Source: Strongylocentrotus purpuratus (Eukaryota > Echinodermata > Echinoidea > Camarodonta > Strongylocentrotidae). From it: a stretch of DNA of 64,000 nucleotides. This document shows positions 9,912 through 20,974 of the stretch, one piece after another. The notes beneath the pieces are model-generated. The model had not been told where the DNA came from and did no database searches. It was given only the letters and a program-made list of their open reading frames with translations. The position numbers and the translations under genes were made by a program. Where the stretch lies: the NCBI RefSeq assembly GCF_000002235.5, contig NW_022145604.1, forward strand, positions 799,597 to 863,596, given 5' to 3'. The stretch's first letter is position 1, and each line of letters begins with the position of its first letter.

Positions 9912-9986
9912 CATTTAAACTTTAATCCAAGATCAGCTATTTCGCTACTATAGCGAAATAGCTGATCTTGGATTTAAGTTTAAATG
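9912..9986. repeat. Hairpin with 36-bp arms and 3-base loop
   Basis: Arms 9912-9947 and 9951-9986 pair with a single mismatch around loop CTA. The arm reads CATTTAAACTTTAATCCAAG and on through GATCAGCTATTTCGCTA. It has no terminator-like or known miRNA-like context. It could be a tiny foldback element. Confidence 0.85.
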
Positions 9987-10001
9987 TGCCTCTTTTCAGA
10001 A

Positions 10002-10033
<32 letters not shown>

Positions 10034-10135
10034 GGGGAGGGGGAGGGGGGGGGGGGAGGGGGGGGGGGAGGGGGAGGGGGGAGGGGGGAGGGGGAGGGGG
10101 AGGAGATATCAAAAGTTTAAACAAAAATGATCATA
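9987..10135. repeat. GA microsatellite and G-rich block
   Basis: GA repeats (10,005-10,033) pass into a nearly pure G block with interspersed A to about 10,105. Many overlapping G-quadruplex motifs are possible on the plus strand. A 13-17 base G run also lies near 9835-9851. Confidence 0.85.
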
Positions 10136-11060
10136 GAATAAGTGATGGATGTGGTCGACATAAGAATAAGATGAGTTTGTCACCATTGAGAATCAAACTC
10201 ATTCCTCTTGACATGGTTGGTTGATTCGCTCTGAGGCTAAATCTTAGATTAAAGCCGATGGGTATAGATCGGTCAGGGGTGAACAACCTCGGCAAAGTCA
10301 AGCCCGAGATTGATATTCATAAAATAAACGTGATAGTTATCATTACCATTGCTTTACGTGAGAGGCCTTGTCAGGGCACGTATAACTCAAAAATTCATAT
10401 CGAAGAAGGTCCTATGAAAAACAACAACAACTAAACTGTATTATTATTTCATATTCTCTTAATAATAAGAGGTGCATCCGGTCTTTTAGATGATACGAAT
10501 AATTTGTCCTCCCGGGCCAGCTGCTCATAGCCTAGCTCTAATTCTCCATTTTCGTCGTCCTTAGTCGGCTATCTGTCATATATTATGTAGGGCCTTTAAT
10601 TGCCATTCTTGAGAGTAGCGGCGGAGGTCTTAATTTTCTTTCCATATCAATCCTCGAAAAAAAGAGTGGCATTGAAAGAAAAAATCATTGGATAAGGCTA
10701 AGGAGAAAGATGCTCCTCTACCTATTCATTACGTCTTTTTTTTTTTTTTGACTTTTTTTTTGTTGACATTTTGATATACAAAGCAATATACAAGAGACAT
10801 TGAACGTACGTAGAAAATATTTGTTCTTCTTCTTCTTCTTTTTTGACATATCTGGAGAAACACAATCGCAACTATTTTCGACAAATCAACTCAAGGTAGT
10901 TCCGGCACCATGTTGCGTTCCGTAAAAATCATGTGCAGGTTATGTAACACCTACTTGTGATTTTGGCACATTTCAATTAGTGGCGCACAAGGCTATTCTA
11001 ATTAACTGCAGTTGCTTTTCGAAGGAAGTGCCTATCGTTTCTAGAACGTTTCTTATACAA
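10136..11060. other. Noncoding, nothing recognised
   Basis: Unique-looking sequence with T runs near 10,737 and 10,755 and CTT repeats near 10,826. No gene or RNA found. Confidence 0.5.
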
Positions 11061-11061
11061 G

Positions 11062-11107
11062 TTCATCATCATCATCTTTATTGTTGTCGTCGTCGTCGTC
11101 GTCATCG

Positions 11108-11161
<54 letters not shown>

Positions 11162-11250
11162 CAAGCATCATATAATCAACATTATCATCACTATAATCAT
11201 TATCATTATTAACACCACCACCTCCACCACTATCATAATACTCATCATCA
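11062..11250. repeat. (ATC)n / (GTC)n trinucleotide satellite
   Basis: CATCATCAT near 11,064, GTC repeats near 11,083-11,104, then about 18 CAT units to 11,160 and a diffuse TCA-rich tail. The reading frames with His, Asp or Met runs on either strand are produced by the repeat and are not genes. Confidence 0.9.
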
Positions 11251-11550
11251 TCGTCATGATCACAATTTTGTGTGAACAATTTTGATTTCTAGAAGGTGAT
11301 TACTAGCCTCGATTTGCATTTGGGTCAGCTGAAATGGCGCCAATGTGCTATTCGAGCGTTCATGCTCACTCTCGCCCGAATTACATAACCCTTTTAACAT
11401 GTATAAGTAGAAAGCTCAGAATTCTCAATATTTCATTATCATGAATCCCTAGACAGACATTATACTGTCTTTTAATTAAATTCCTTCCCGATATACTGCG
11501 AAAATGGGTTATGGCGGGGGGGGGGGGGGGGGGAGAGGAGGGAGGGAAGA
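11251..11550. other. Noncoding with long G run
   Basis: Contains an 18-base or longer G run at about 11,516-11,533 just before the SINE head. No other feature seen. Confidence 0.45.
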
Positions 11551-11712
11551 TATGTCGTGGTCTAGTGGATAGGTCAAGGGACAGTGGGTCACAAGGTTGG
11601 CAGTTCGAGTCTCCAATGTCCTTCGCAATATATTACTCTACATATCCTACCTTCCACTCAGGTTTTAAATTGGTACCCGGTAGGATGCCGAACATTACTG
11701 TCGTAGGGAAAG
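11551..11712 (+). mobile_element. tRNA-derived SINE copy
   Basis: The tRNA-like head starts near TATGTCGTGGTCTAGTGGAT (box A-like) with box B-like GCAGTTCGAGTCTCC near 11,600. The body CACTCAGG...TGGTACCCGGTAGGATG (to about 11,687) matches the SINE copies at 51,500 (plus) and 2,400 (minus). The tail is not clear. The 132-codon reading frame across it is repeat-derived. Confidence 0.65.
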
Positions 11713-12360
11713 TGGGGAAAAAAGACATCTGGAATGATGAAGCTTTTTTGTTGGTAGCCATAATGGGACACAATCGATTACTTTTTTGCTTATCAATAAA
11801 GGTTTTGACCCCCCCCCCCCCCCCTTACCTTCCAGAGAATACTGGATTCGGAACTGATATTTCATGCGTTCTGGATCAGAATAATGTATTACCATCGATT
11901 CAATCATAATATTTACAGCGTACAAATCCTTCACACTATTGAATAGGCGGATCCAGAGTGTTCTCACAAAGTGTGTTTTTTTTTTTGGGGGGGGGGGGGG
12001 GCAGGGTGTAATTCCCCAAAAGTCAAGAAAAACAAAATAGAGCAAAGCATTATTAAATGAAAGACACAACAACACAACACCAAATTATGGAGCCTAAACG
12101 GAGGGTCCGTACTCCTGGGATACCTTGATCGGACCCCTTGTATAATCGGAAGTGTCTCTGCGACCTGCTGGGTCTGGAATGGTGACATCGTCCAAATTAA
12201 GTGTCGCCTGAAGGGATGACAATTACTTAGGCATTACTCTCATATCCATCGAATATACGTCACGTGATGTCTTAGATTAGCTTCAGACAACTATTATTTG
12301 TATCTAGAATTATCTAAAAAATATCATAGATTTAAAGGATAATAATAAAAATAATGATAA
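11713..12360. other. Noncoding with C and G runs
   Basis: A C run near 11,810-11,824 and a T run followed by a G run near 11,979-12,001. AGGCGGATCCAG near 11,946 resembles the end of the hAT-like MITE at 28,185, but no second end was found. Reading frames here come from the runs. Confidence 0.45.
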
Positions 12361-12460
12361 TAATAAATACTTATAAAGCGCACTTATCTAATTCAAATTC
12401 AAATTTATTAATGTTTCCAACAAAACATTACAAATCAATTATAAACATTTTTAAAAAATG
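12361..12460 (-). mobile_element. Retroposon tail fragments (minus strand)
   Basis: TAA repeats then TATAAAGCGC (12,372-12,381), which on the minus strand reads as a SINE-like 3' end GCGCTTTATA plus (TTA)n. Adjoining it is a T/A-rich AATTCAAATTCAAATTTATT segment that on the minus strand resembles the TTGAATTTGAATT tails of LINEs. Only tails remain. Confidence 0.4.
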
Positions 12461-12599
12461 TAAGGAATACATGTTGGAAACAGATGGGTCCACTAAAAAG
12501 CAATGCTTGTACAAGTGTGAACACCTCAAATGATACTTAGGAATAATGAGTAATTAAATTAACTAATCTGTAACTACAAAAGGAACTATAAAATAGGGA

Positions 12600-13504
12600 A
12601 AAGAAATATGGGGATGCCAACAGAGACGAGAAAGGGACAATACAATATAGAAGAACACGGTCATAATACAACGAGTAGACAATGACAAAAAGAAGTGAGA
12701 GATCGAGGGTACAGAAAATAATACAAAATGATGAGCTGCGTGTGGGGTTGAGAAGAAGATAAGGAAAGAGAAACTCGCGTTAGAAAGGAAATAAGCATGA
12801 GAAGGCACAATATAATATATCAAATTACTTCTTGAGTCAGCGAGTGGAGAATGATCTTGTATTAAGCAAAAGCAACAACGGCATATAATTCAATGAGGTG
12901 TATATGATTCTAATAAAAACAATTTCATTTTTTCTTTAAAGTATTAATCGATGGAGCATTTTTTATTTCACTACTTAGCAACTACTAACTTTCTCAAGGC
13001 GCTATACAAAACAAAATACACAAATATCTCTCCAGAATTTTAACAACATAATATCATTGGTAACTTTGAGTAAATTAAACCGTTTTAACATGTTTCTGAA
13101 ATACAATTAATAATTAAAAAAAGTCAAACCCGTACGCAATTATCTTTATTTTGTTATAATTTAATTCATATTGTACTCCATGCCATATGACGCCTTTTCA
13201 ACATACATGTACTATACAAGAATATTACATGAAACACTTATGTGTTCTTATAATAATAATGTGAACATATTAAAGCTCATTCTAAACATTATAGCACGGT
13301 GGATAATATTGCCATAGTAGTATTGATGAAGCCTATTAACTACTATGTAGGAAGGAAGGTATATTCCTTTTTTCACTGTCATTTGCTGGCACTTCGGGTA
13401 TCACTGTTTGCACGGGTATACTTATTTCCCCAAATCAAGCTCCACACCTGTGCCCCTCGGCATACTCGCATCATGCAACATTTGCGTCAATCCTCCTACC
13501 CCCC

Positions 13505-13539
<35 letters not shown>

Positions 13540-14155
13540 TCTCTTTCTCTTTCTCTCGCTCTCTCTCTCTCTCCCCCTCCCCCTCTCTCTCTCTCTTTCT
13601 CTCTCTCTCTCCCTCTCTCTCTCTTTTCTCTTGATACAATAGGTGTTTTCAAGCATGTTCAACGAAGGAAATTACTTCAAAAGAATCCACCGTTAGCATT
13701 TCCTTCTGATAATTTGGTGTACATTCTTTAATGTAACTTGTAAATCTCACTTTTTGCCTGTAACTTGTAATGAAAGTTTCTCGTTTGTATTAATAGAAGA
13801 ATAACTCTGCTTTAATGAATTCCTTAAGTAATGAAGAACAAAAGTGCTCCATCGATTAATATTTTAAAGAAAAACAAATACAATTTATTTTATTAAATGT
13901 TGTTGTTGTTGTTTGTGTTGAATACAAGATCCTTCCCTACTCCGTACTCGCTGACTCAAAATGTAATTTAATATATTATATTGTGCCCTCTTATGCTTAT
14001 CTCCTTTCTAATGCGCATTTCCCTTTCCTTATCTTCTTCCCAACCCCACATGCAGCTCATCATTTAGTATTATTTTCTGTACCCCCTATCTCTCACTTCC
14101 TTTTTGGCATTGTCTACTCTTTGTATTGTGATCGTGTTCTCCTATCTTTGTCAGA
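12600..14155. mobile_element. Large imperfect inverted repeat, about 1.5 kb
   Basis: Left arm about 12,600-12,960 and right arm about 13,840-14,155 are inverted copies at moderate identity. They share AATGATGAGCTGCGTGTGGG (left) and its complement near 14,050, and ATTAATCGATGGAGCA (left end of loop) and its complement near 13,847. The loop of about 880 bp holds no transposase, only AT-rich DNA and a CT microsatellite. The paired reading frames on opposite strands reflect the duplication. It is either a decayed foldback element or an old inverted duplication. Confidence 0.65.
13502..13632. repeat. CT microsatellite
   Basis: About 130 bp of CT repeats with small interruptions inside the loop of the large inverted repeat. 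The Ser/Leu-rich and Arg/Glu-rich frames on the two strands are artefacts. Confidence 0.9.
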
Positions 14156-14552
14156 AAAATCAGCTCATGGTCTTCATTCCTGATATTCATCATCTTGTTT
14201 ATAAAGTACAATTAATATTTCTTTCTCGAAAAGTGCACAGTGTACAGTTATTATTGCATGCACAATTACTTCAGACGGAAATGCGTATCATGGAATTCCG
14301 AAATGTTTTTTTTTCTTCTTCTTACTTCATTACACGATGTACAGTAGGCCTATATGATTACATCGTCGATTAAACAGTTTGTAGAATATTTTCCATTTCA
14401 GACCTATGTTGAAAACATAGATTTTAACATTTTGTCATATACGCTTAAAACGCTCAAGGAATGTACCGAGGCATGTATTTGTATACATTATAAAACTTTA
14501 TTCACATGGTACATGACTATTTGTTTTGCAATAAATAGGCTTAATAATTGAT

Positions 14553-15660
14553 TGTATTGAAATGAATTTATTTTATTCTGCAACATACAAATCAAATTAC
14601 ATTTCAGCAAAACAACATATACAAAACATAGGCCTAGCAAGTTTTGTTTAAAGTGTATACAATAAAAAATTATAAAAAATGATGACGTTAAAAAACAAAA
14701 TAACTGATAAAACGATGTCAAGAATTATTCATTAGAAATAATAAAAATAAATAAATTGGTAATTGCTACAAATATATAAAAAATAATTTGAAAAATACGT
14801 GGAAACAAAATATATATCTGTACAAGCATGTATATATATATACATTACTTCAAATTAGATGAAATGTTTAGAAAAAGACGAACGGTTATGATGAACTTTA
14901 ACTATTTTAACAGATGTTTCTGCATTTATTAATAAATCAAATATAAAACATTAAAATAACAACAATAGTATGTAATATAATTGATTTACATAAAGAGTGA
15001 CGACTTAAATACACACAAATAAAAATACATAATTGAAAGCTTGAAACTATATCGAGGTAAGTAAAACATAATCAAGATAAATGCAGAGGCCAACTATCAT
15101 AAGCAAAAATGCTTGAGTCGATAGCAGCCGGGAAGGGGGGAGGGGGTACATGGCGCTGTTATAGGAGTATGTAGGGGAATAGAGTGTCACGTATAAAGAT
15201 TTTGTTCAGAAAGTATCTGAATAAAAAAAAAGGAAAGTGGGTTAGTGCAGGTGAAGTAAGTGTTCGATTCATATTGTTAATGAACTGGTCATCTAAAATT
15301 GATTTATATAAACAATCAAAACCTCTGAGACCCTTATAATGTTTTTGAATATGTAGATATTAAATATTTTTTCATCGATGCTTTGAATGAATAAAGAGGT
15401 GCAAAGTGTTTAATATTGTCAGATAAAGCATTCCAAATATCTGGACCATGATGTCTTATCGATTTATAGGCCATAATCATTTTGGGGTTGGTTAAGTGGA
15501 AATCGGATGAGTGTCGTGTGGGATAAGAATGTATATCGCTATTGTAAACAAAAATATTTCGAAATACCAAAGGTATAGTATTTATCCAACATTTATACAT
15601 ACAGATTACAGTTTGAAAACTGTGAATGTCAGCGATTTTTAATGTGTTTACTGTTTAGGT
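14553..15660 (-). mobile_element. LINE 3' fragment (non-LTR retrotransposon)
   Basis: The C-terminal end of a reverse transcriptase ORF lies on the minus strand from about 15,660 to 15,338, followed by AT-rich sequence that would be its 3' untranslated region, possibly ending near the T-rich stretch at 14,553-14,575. The element is heavily 5' truncated: no endonuclease or catalytic reverse transcriptase motifs remain. The 3' limit is a guess. Confidence 0.55.
15334..15660 (-). pseudogene. LINE ORF2 C-terminal remnant
   Basis: The minus-strand frame reads through TLKIADIHSFQTVICMYKCW, then FRNIFVYNSDIHSYPTRHSS, and RHHGPDIWNALSDNIK, ending near 15,338. The pattern 'DIH.FQ..MYK ... IHSY.TR ... 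G..IWN.L...IK' is the conserved tail following the reverse transcriptase in jockey/CR1/L2-type LINEs. An in-frame TAA lies just upstream near 15,659, so only about 107 codons are open. It is a dead fragment. The exact clade cannot be set from this tail. Confidence 0.7.
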
Positions 15661-16560
15661 TACAAAAATATAACTTTATGCATAACTGTTTTGTGTTGAT
15701 AATTTACAGGCTTTTGCGTTCTATTGATACACGTAAAAATAAGTTGTGTTCTAATGCTCCTCTTTTTCAATATAAGCCTAAAAATGCATCGGAGAAAGGA
15801 ATAAGCCTTTTCTTCCTTTTGTCTGTCAGAGATTTGAACTCCTGGATTCACCCCTGTTTAATTATTCTTGAAATTCCTTGAATGGCGGATCAAAATCCAT
15901 AAAGTGTCAAAATGAGGATGGGCGTTGATCGCGATGTCTTTTCGTTTCGAGGTGATCGTAATATCGATCGATCCCCCGAGGTGTTCATGCGCACTTTGGG
16001 CTTACCCATAGTGCAATTGGTTATTCGCGTCATAAATCAACGTTTGCACGATGGATTAAACGATGCATCAGGAAGCATGGGCGATGCTCACGGTCATTTA
16101 TTTTAGATCGTGAATCGTTTACTGAACAGGACAATGAACTAGCAGAGTATGGAAAAGAAAACGAGAGGAAGTAAAACAAAGAAGAAGAAAGGATGAGTTA
16201 AGGCTCTTCATGTTTTAATATTTCCTTTGGTAATGATGACATAACAGGTGCCTTTTTAAATTATTGTACACCTAATGGATAATGACTACCGTAGATACCA
16301 TGGATCAAGTTTAGCGTTCATATTTAATATTCCTTACACAACAAAAAACATGATAATGGTGATTATGTTCCATTCAAAGCAATCGAATGTCACCCTTACT
16401 TCGAGTATTTATAGCGATATTATAGCGAAACCGGTAATCCTCTCTTAAATCTAGGTAATTCAAATTTCACCGGAGGGGAGGCCGGGGAGTCCCTATTTCC
16501 CCTTCCCGATATATTTTTCTTTCCCACTTGCACTCTCCATATATCCACCACTTCCCCACC
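15661..16560. other. Noncoding; weak open frames only
   Basis: Short open frames at 15,642-15,881 and 15,912-16,106 have no recognisable features. The 15,920-16,110 stretch is richer in CG dinucleotides than its surroundings but shows no repeat structure I could confirm. Confidence 0.4.
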
Positions 16561-17035
16561 CCCCCCCCCCCCTCATCATTATTTAGCTCATACAAAGTCC
16601 ATAGATTAAGACTATTTTTTCTCAATAATAATAATACAGATTACAATTAGCTGCACCTGTATGCTGTAAACGCTTCAGGGGGAGTACATTTAAGATCCGA
16701 TGGTGCCTCAAAGGATGAGCATCGGGGCTGTTTTCCGTTTATTCGGTAAGACTCAGCAGGTGCTTTTTTAACTACATGATTTACTACATTGGTAAACAGG
16801 AAGATAACTACGGGGTCAGACAGCAGAGAAAAGTGGAAAAAGAGAGACGATAGTAAAAAATGGAGTGGGAGTGGGAAAAAGAGATAGAGAGAGGCAGAGA
16901 GAGAGAGAAAGAGAGAGAAACGAGAGAGAGAGAGGTTGATAATTACGGATCGGGGTACATTACTGAGAGAGAAATAAATAGAGGGGGGTAATGAGAGAGA
17001 TTGAGACTGAGAGAGAGAGAGAGAGAGAGGGGGGG
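16559..17035. repeat. C run and GA microsatellite cluster
   Basis: A C run near 16,559-16,572 and interrupted GA repeats about 16,865-17,035, ending in a G run. The 183-codon minus-strand frame across it is Ser/Leu-rich because of the repeat and is not called as a gene. Confidence 0.8.
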
Positions 17036-18920
17036 GGTCGAGAAAGACGGTGGCGAAACCGGGGTCGAGAGAGTCAAACATGCTGTTAATTATAGAACAG
17101 TGTCCCTCCTGCATCACGAAGGTGTCGCTTCTAAGTGAACAAAGTCCCCTCCAGCGACTAAGTGCTCGCCCCTGAGCCAGAATCACTTTTGTTTTCATCT
17201 GATGTGCCCTGAGTAAATACTAATCATTGGAATAGCAGATGCTGTTGTTTACGAAAGACCTCTTTCAAGTGTACAGATTTTTTTTCCACGATAAGACTTA
17301 ATAGAATTGGTATTAATTTTTAGTTAAAAGTTTCCTTTATAGTTATATCAGAGATGTTCTAAGTGTAACGGGCAGATGCCTTTACTTATGACTATGATGG
17401 CAACCCCTTTAGATAAAAAGCTCCTTCTCTGCCCTTCTTTTTACATATATTTAATATTTTTACGATATTTGTTATTATAAAAAAGATAAATGCTTTGTGA
17501 CATTAAGGCGGTGTTCTACCAATTGTAGTGATATGGCTTTTCCCGACAATGTTGCCTTTTCTGAAAAATGTGTGCTTATTAGTTATAGCGCTATCTAATT
17601 TCGATTAACAATGAGTATGGGTAATACACGTACATGTAGGTAAGGCGAGTTCGCTGATGCGGAACATGTCTCTTTAACACGGGACTACATTTGTCCTTCA
17701 AAAACGTATTTCTTCCAGACTGATCGCTCAGTCTGGCGCTAGAACTGGCAAGCTGACGATTGATCCATGACTATTGCGCCCGTTCAGTGCATCTTTTTAT
17801 CATGATGATAAGAGCAACAGGGTTCACTTTTATTCACGGGTTGAACGAGCAGCTAAGTTTAATGTCAAGCCGACGAACTTTTCTCGAGTAAACAACCCTC
17901 CAAACGACCATGGAATTAAGGACCTCCGATGATTCGGTCTTGATAGCGTTGGTATTACCCCATTAACAGGCTCATAATCACTGATTATTAACAGGCTCAT
18001 AATCAGTGATTATTATACGTTCGGGTGCCAACAAATGTTACGTTATGAGCTTCTGATCTCGTGAAGTACCCATTCAGTATGGTATTGTAATTAGCGGATA
18101 AGAGTCTGTTGAGCCTCTTCTAGAAAAGGATGATGCCATGTGGGAGTAGTACGATGTAATCAAGTTCAAGTTTTATTTATCTTTCTTTCATGATCCCTGT
18201 ATCCTTGGACAAGCCGTTTCGCCCACATTTCCCCTCTCGACTCAGATGTATCTTGCGGTGTGGCTTCTCTGAGTTTTCTTATAAATAGTTTTATTTCCTG
18301 GGGTTGCATATGAAGTTTCCGTTGTTGAAGTTGACATGGACGTAATTATTCAACACTAAAAATCATTCTTATCGTATACAAAATCAATTTATTTATAGTT
18401 CTGTACCAACAGTTCTTAAACCTTTTTTTTTGTTATGAATATGATGTGTTGTAGAGGCTTTGCTGGAATATATGCGGAATAAAAAGATTGGCTAACATGT
18501 GAACATGAATATTACAGCCATGTCTGTCTTTCATGTAAAATTGTATTTGTATATGAACCATGTTTGTGATATAATAACAAAACATTTTTTTAATTGAACT
18601 GAACAGGAGGGAATGCAATGCTGAATATATGGATTCTATTTTATTCCTCTACAATACCTACCTAGTTTTGTGTATATAAACCTGTATATAGACTTCGCAT
18701 GGAGTACATTATACATTCTTAATTTGACACACACGCAATCCCACCATGCCTTAGGACAATGATGATCGATCGAACCGTTCAACTCTAGCCGCCGTTTGTA
18801 AGACGGTAGCTGATATTATGACTCTGTATCCATGTCAAACTTATATTATTCTTGGCTGACAAAACTTAAAACACTCTTCGTCCATTCTTTGTCAAGAAAC
18901 AGGGCAAGATCTAGTTTAGG
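17036..18920. other. Noncoding; one 25-bp tandem repeat
   Basis: Unique-looking DNA. At 17,963-18,012 the 25-bp unit TTAACAGGCTCATAATCA(C/G)TGATTAT occurs twice. T-rich TTTTATTTATCTTTCTTTC near 18,169 could be a minus-strand retroposon tail. No gene recognised. Confidence 0.45.
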
Positions 18921-18946
18921 GGTGTTGTATTACATAATACAACACC
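18921..18946. repeat. Perfect small palindrome
   Basis: GGTGTTGTATT and its complement flank a 4-base loop ACAT. It lies about 100 bp upstream of the LINE. No function is evident. Confidence 0.7.
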
Positions 18947-18999
18947 TTGTATTGACTATTGTGGTTCATAATCCAATCAAGCTGTCTTTAAGACTTATT

Positions 19000-19046
19000 T
19001 AGACAATTCTATAAAAAAAATTCTATTGAATTTGAATTTTGAATTT
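19000..19046 (+). mobile_element. Possible retroposon tail ahead of LINE
   Basis: TTGAATTTGAATTTTGAAT after a short A run resembles LINE tails elsewhere in the window. It may be the end of an older element into which or next to which the LINE inserted. Confidence 0.3.
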
Positions 19047-19081
19047 TTTGAAATAACATCGTCACTAGGTATAATGACATT

Positions 19082-20275
19082 TTGTTACAGATAAATAACA
19101 AACAAAAAACACAGCATTTTTTGTTTACCTGTACAAAGTTTTTACATTTCTCCACATACAGATATACCACATCTGATAATGTTCATCATACCACAAATCT
19201 AAAACATAGTAATGAATATTCCAAATGTAACTTTAAATTATCTAAACATAATGGTCTTAAAGTCGGGCATTTAAATGTTAGGAGTTTATTAGATAAAATA
19301 GATGAGATTCGATTATTACTTATGAAAATAAAATTTGATGTTTTATGTATTTCAGAGACATGGCTACATGATCAGATAAATGATAATGATGTTTTTATAG
19401 ACAATTATGTAATAATTCGTAAGGATAGACCAAAGACTATGAACAAGAAAAGAGGTGGTGGTGTTTGTGTATATATCTTAAAATCTATTCCATACACATT
19501 GCGACATGATCTAATAAGTAATTCATTGGAAGGTATTTGGTTTGAAATGTTTTTTAATCATGAACAAGTATTGATGTCTTGTATTTATAGACCACCAAAT
19601 GCTGATGTATCATATTTTAATAATCTATTGGATGTATTAGAAAAGGTGTCACAAGAAAATAAGGAACTTATAATATTAGGTGATCTTAATTATGATTACA
19701 TCTTAGACCATAATTTATGTAATAATCCAATTAATTTGATTGAAAACTTATTTCTCATGACACAATTAGTGTTGAAGCCTACTAGGGTTACAAGCAATTC
19801 TTCAAAATGTTTAGATCATATTTTAACTACGATACCTGAAAGACATGCTGTCACCAATGTTGCAAAGATTTCATTAAGTGACCATTATCTCATCTATACA
19901 TGCATACATTTTTCAATGACCAAACATAATAATCACAAAGAGGTTACTTTTCGTGATTATCAACGATTTGATAGAGATGTTTTTTTACAGGACTTAGAAA
20001 GAAGCTTTGATACCAGTAATCTTGATTTTGAAGATGATACGTATAATATTGATGAAAAATGGTTTAAATGGAAATCAACTTTTACTAAGGTATGTGATAA
20101 ACATGCACCTCTTAAAACTATGCGTATGAAACAAAGATATTGTCCCTGGATTTCAAAAGAATTAGTCCAATTGATTTATAAAAGAGATTTTTTAAAGAGG
20201 AAATCTGATATCGACCCAGCAATAACAAAAGATTATAAATGCATAAGAAACCGTATTACTAGTTACAATAGTTAG
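19082..20275 (+). CDS. LINE endonuclease domain (EEP/APE-like), ORF2 N-terminal part
   Basis: Nicks target DNA to prime reverse transcription in non-LTR retrotransposons. In 397 codons the APE-like endonuclease motifs occur in order: LKVGHLNVRSLLDKIDEI (about residue 59), the glutamate motif CISETWLHD (about 90), a GGGVCVYI strand (about 125), CIYRPPN (about 166), GDLNYDYIL (about 200), and the terminal catalytic SDHYLIY (about 265). A linker with CPWISKELVQLIYKRDFLKR follows, the usual lead-in to the reverse transcriptase, and the frame stops at 20,273-20,275. The listed start is TTG; the frame is open upstream to about 19,047 without an ATG, so the true N terminus is probably missing. Whether it is expressed cannot be told. 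Confidence 0.8.
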   Translation: MLQINNKQKTQHFLFTCTKFLHFSTYRYTTSDNVHHTTNLKHSNEYSKCNFKLSKHNGLKVGHLNVRSLLDKIDEIRLLLMKIKFDVLCISETWLHDQINDNDVFIDNYVIIRKDRPKTMNKKRGGGVCVYILKSIPYTLRHDLISNSLEGIWFEMFFNHEQVLMSCIYRPPNADVSYFNNLLDVLEKVSQENKELIILGDLNYDYILDHNLCNNPINLIENLFLMTQLVLKPTRVTSNSSKCLDHILTTIPERHAVTNVAKISLSDHYLIYTCIHFSMTKHNNHKEVTFRDYQRFDRDVFLQDLERSFDTSNLDFEDDTYNIDEKWFKWKSTFTKVCDKHAPLKTMRMKQRYCPWISKELVQLIYKRDFLKRKSDIDPAITKDYKCIRNRITSYNS

Positions 20276-20603
20276 AGGTGATGATTTAATAAAATTAATG
20301 AAATGGCAATCATTTGACGATAGGAGAAATTATTTTTTAGCTGTTTTAATGTATAAATCTGTACATGGTATTGCACCAACACATCTGTGTAATGCTATTG
20401 AAATGGTCTGCGATAGACATAACTTAAATACTAGAGCCGCTGACAAAACAAATGTAATATTACCAAAACCTAATCTAGAATGCTTTAAGAACAGTCTTAT
20501 GTACTCAGGAGGAGTTATCTGGAACTCATTACCTATTAACTTACAGAATTCTACATCTATTTCTTCATTTAAATACCTTTATAAAAGATTGTACTTTCAT
20601 TAA
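20276..20603 (+). pseudogene. LINE reverse-transcriptase C-terminal remnant
   Basis: The frame from about 20,269 (before the ATG at 20,298) reads RGDDLIKLMKWQSFDDRRNY then FLAVLMYKSVHGIAPTHL, HNLNTRAADKT, and VIWNSLPINLQNSTSISSFK to the stop at 20,603. This is the conserved tail that follows the reverse transcriptase in jockey/CR1-like LINEs. It is out of frame with the endonuclease ORF, joined at TTACAATAGTTAGAGG, so the deletion removed the entire catalytic reverse transcriptase (FADD box absent) and shifted the frame. Confidence 0.8.
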
Positions 20604-20974
20604 TGTTGTAAATAACCAATATCCTCATGGATGTGTGTATATATATATCTTTTTACCCTACTGTAATAAATACAAGTTTGTTAGTTTTTTTTTCTTTTTC
20701 GTACATTGTTTCAAATCATTCTTTTTGTGATCCTGGGTAAACCTTTGAATGTAAATATATGTATCCAGTTGCTGGTTATTTTATAAAATGTTATATTATT
20801 CAATATTCATTAATCTATTCATGTTTTGCATATTTCAATGATATTTGTATTTCATTGATATATTGTATTTCATTGATATATTGTATTTCAATGTTTGTAT
20901 TTTACCATGTATGTATATACAGGACCAATATGAAAAACAGCCTTGGTTGATATTGTCATCCTGTATAAATATTT

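Noticed and set aside
10980-11285. 101-codon His-rich frame and its Met/Asp-rich antisense partner
   Set aside because: Both are direct translations of the ATC/CAT trinucleotide satellite.
11511-12075. Overlapping frames of 132 and 126 codons on opposite strands
   Set aside because: They cover a SINE and G/C runs and have Gly- or Pro-rich runs from the homopolymers.
13299-13731. Several Ser/Leu- or Arg/Glu-rich frames of 63-111 codons
   Set aside because: Produced by the CT microsatellite; no sequence outside the repeat looks coding.
16647-17198. 183-codon minus-strand frame
   Set aside because: Its length depends on the GA repeat and it has no domain, splice or poly(A) support.
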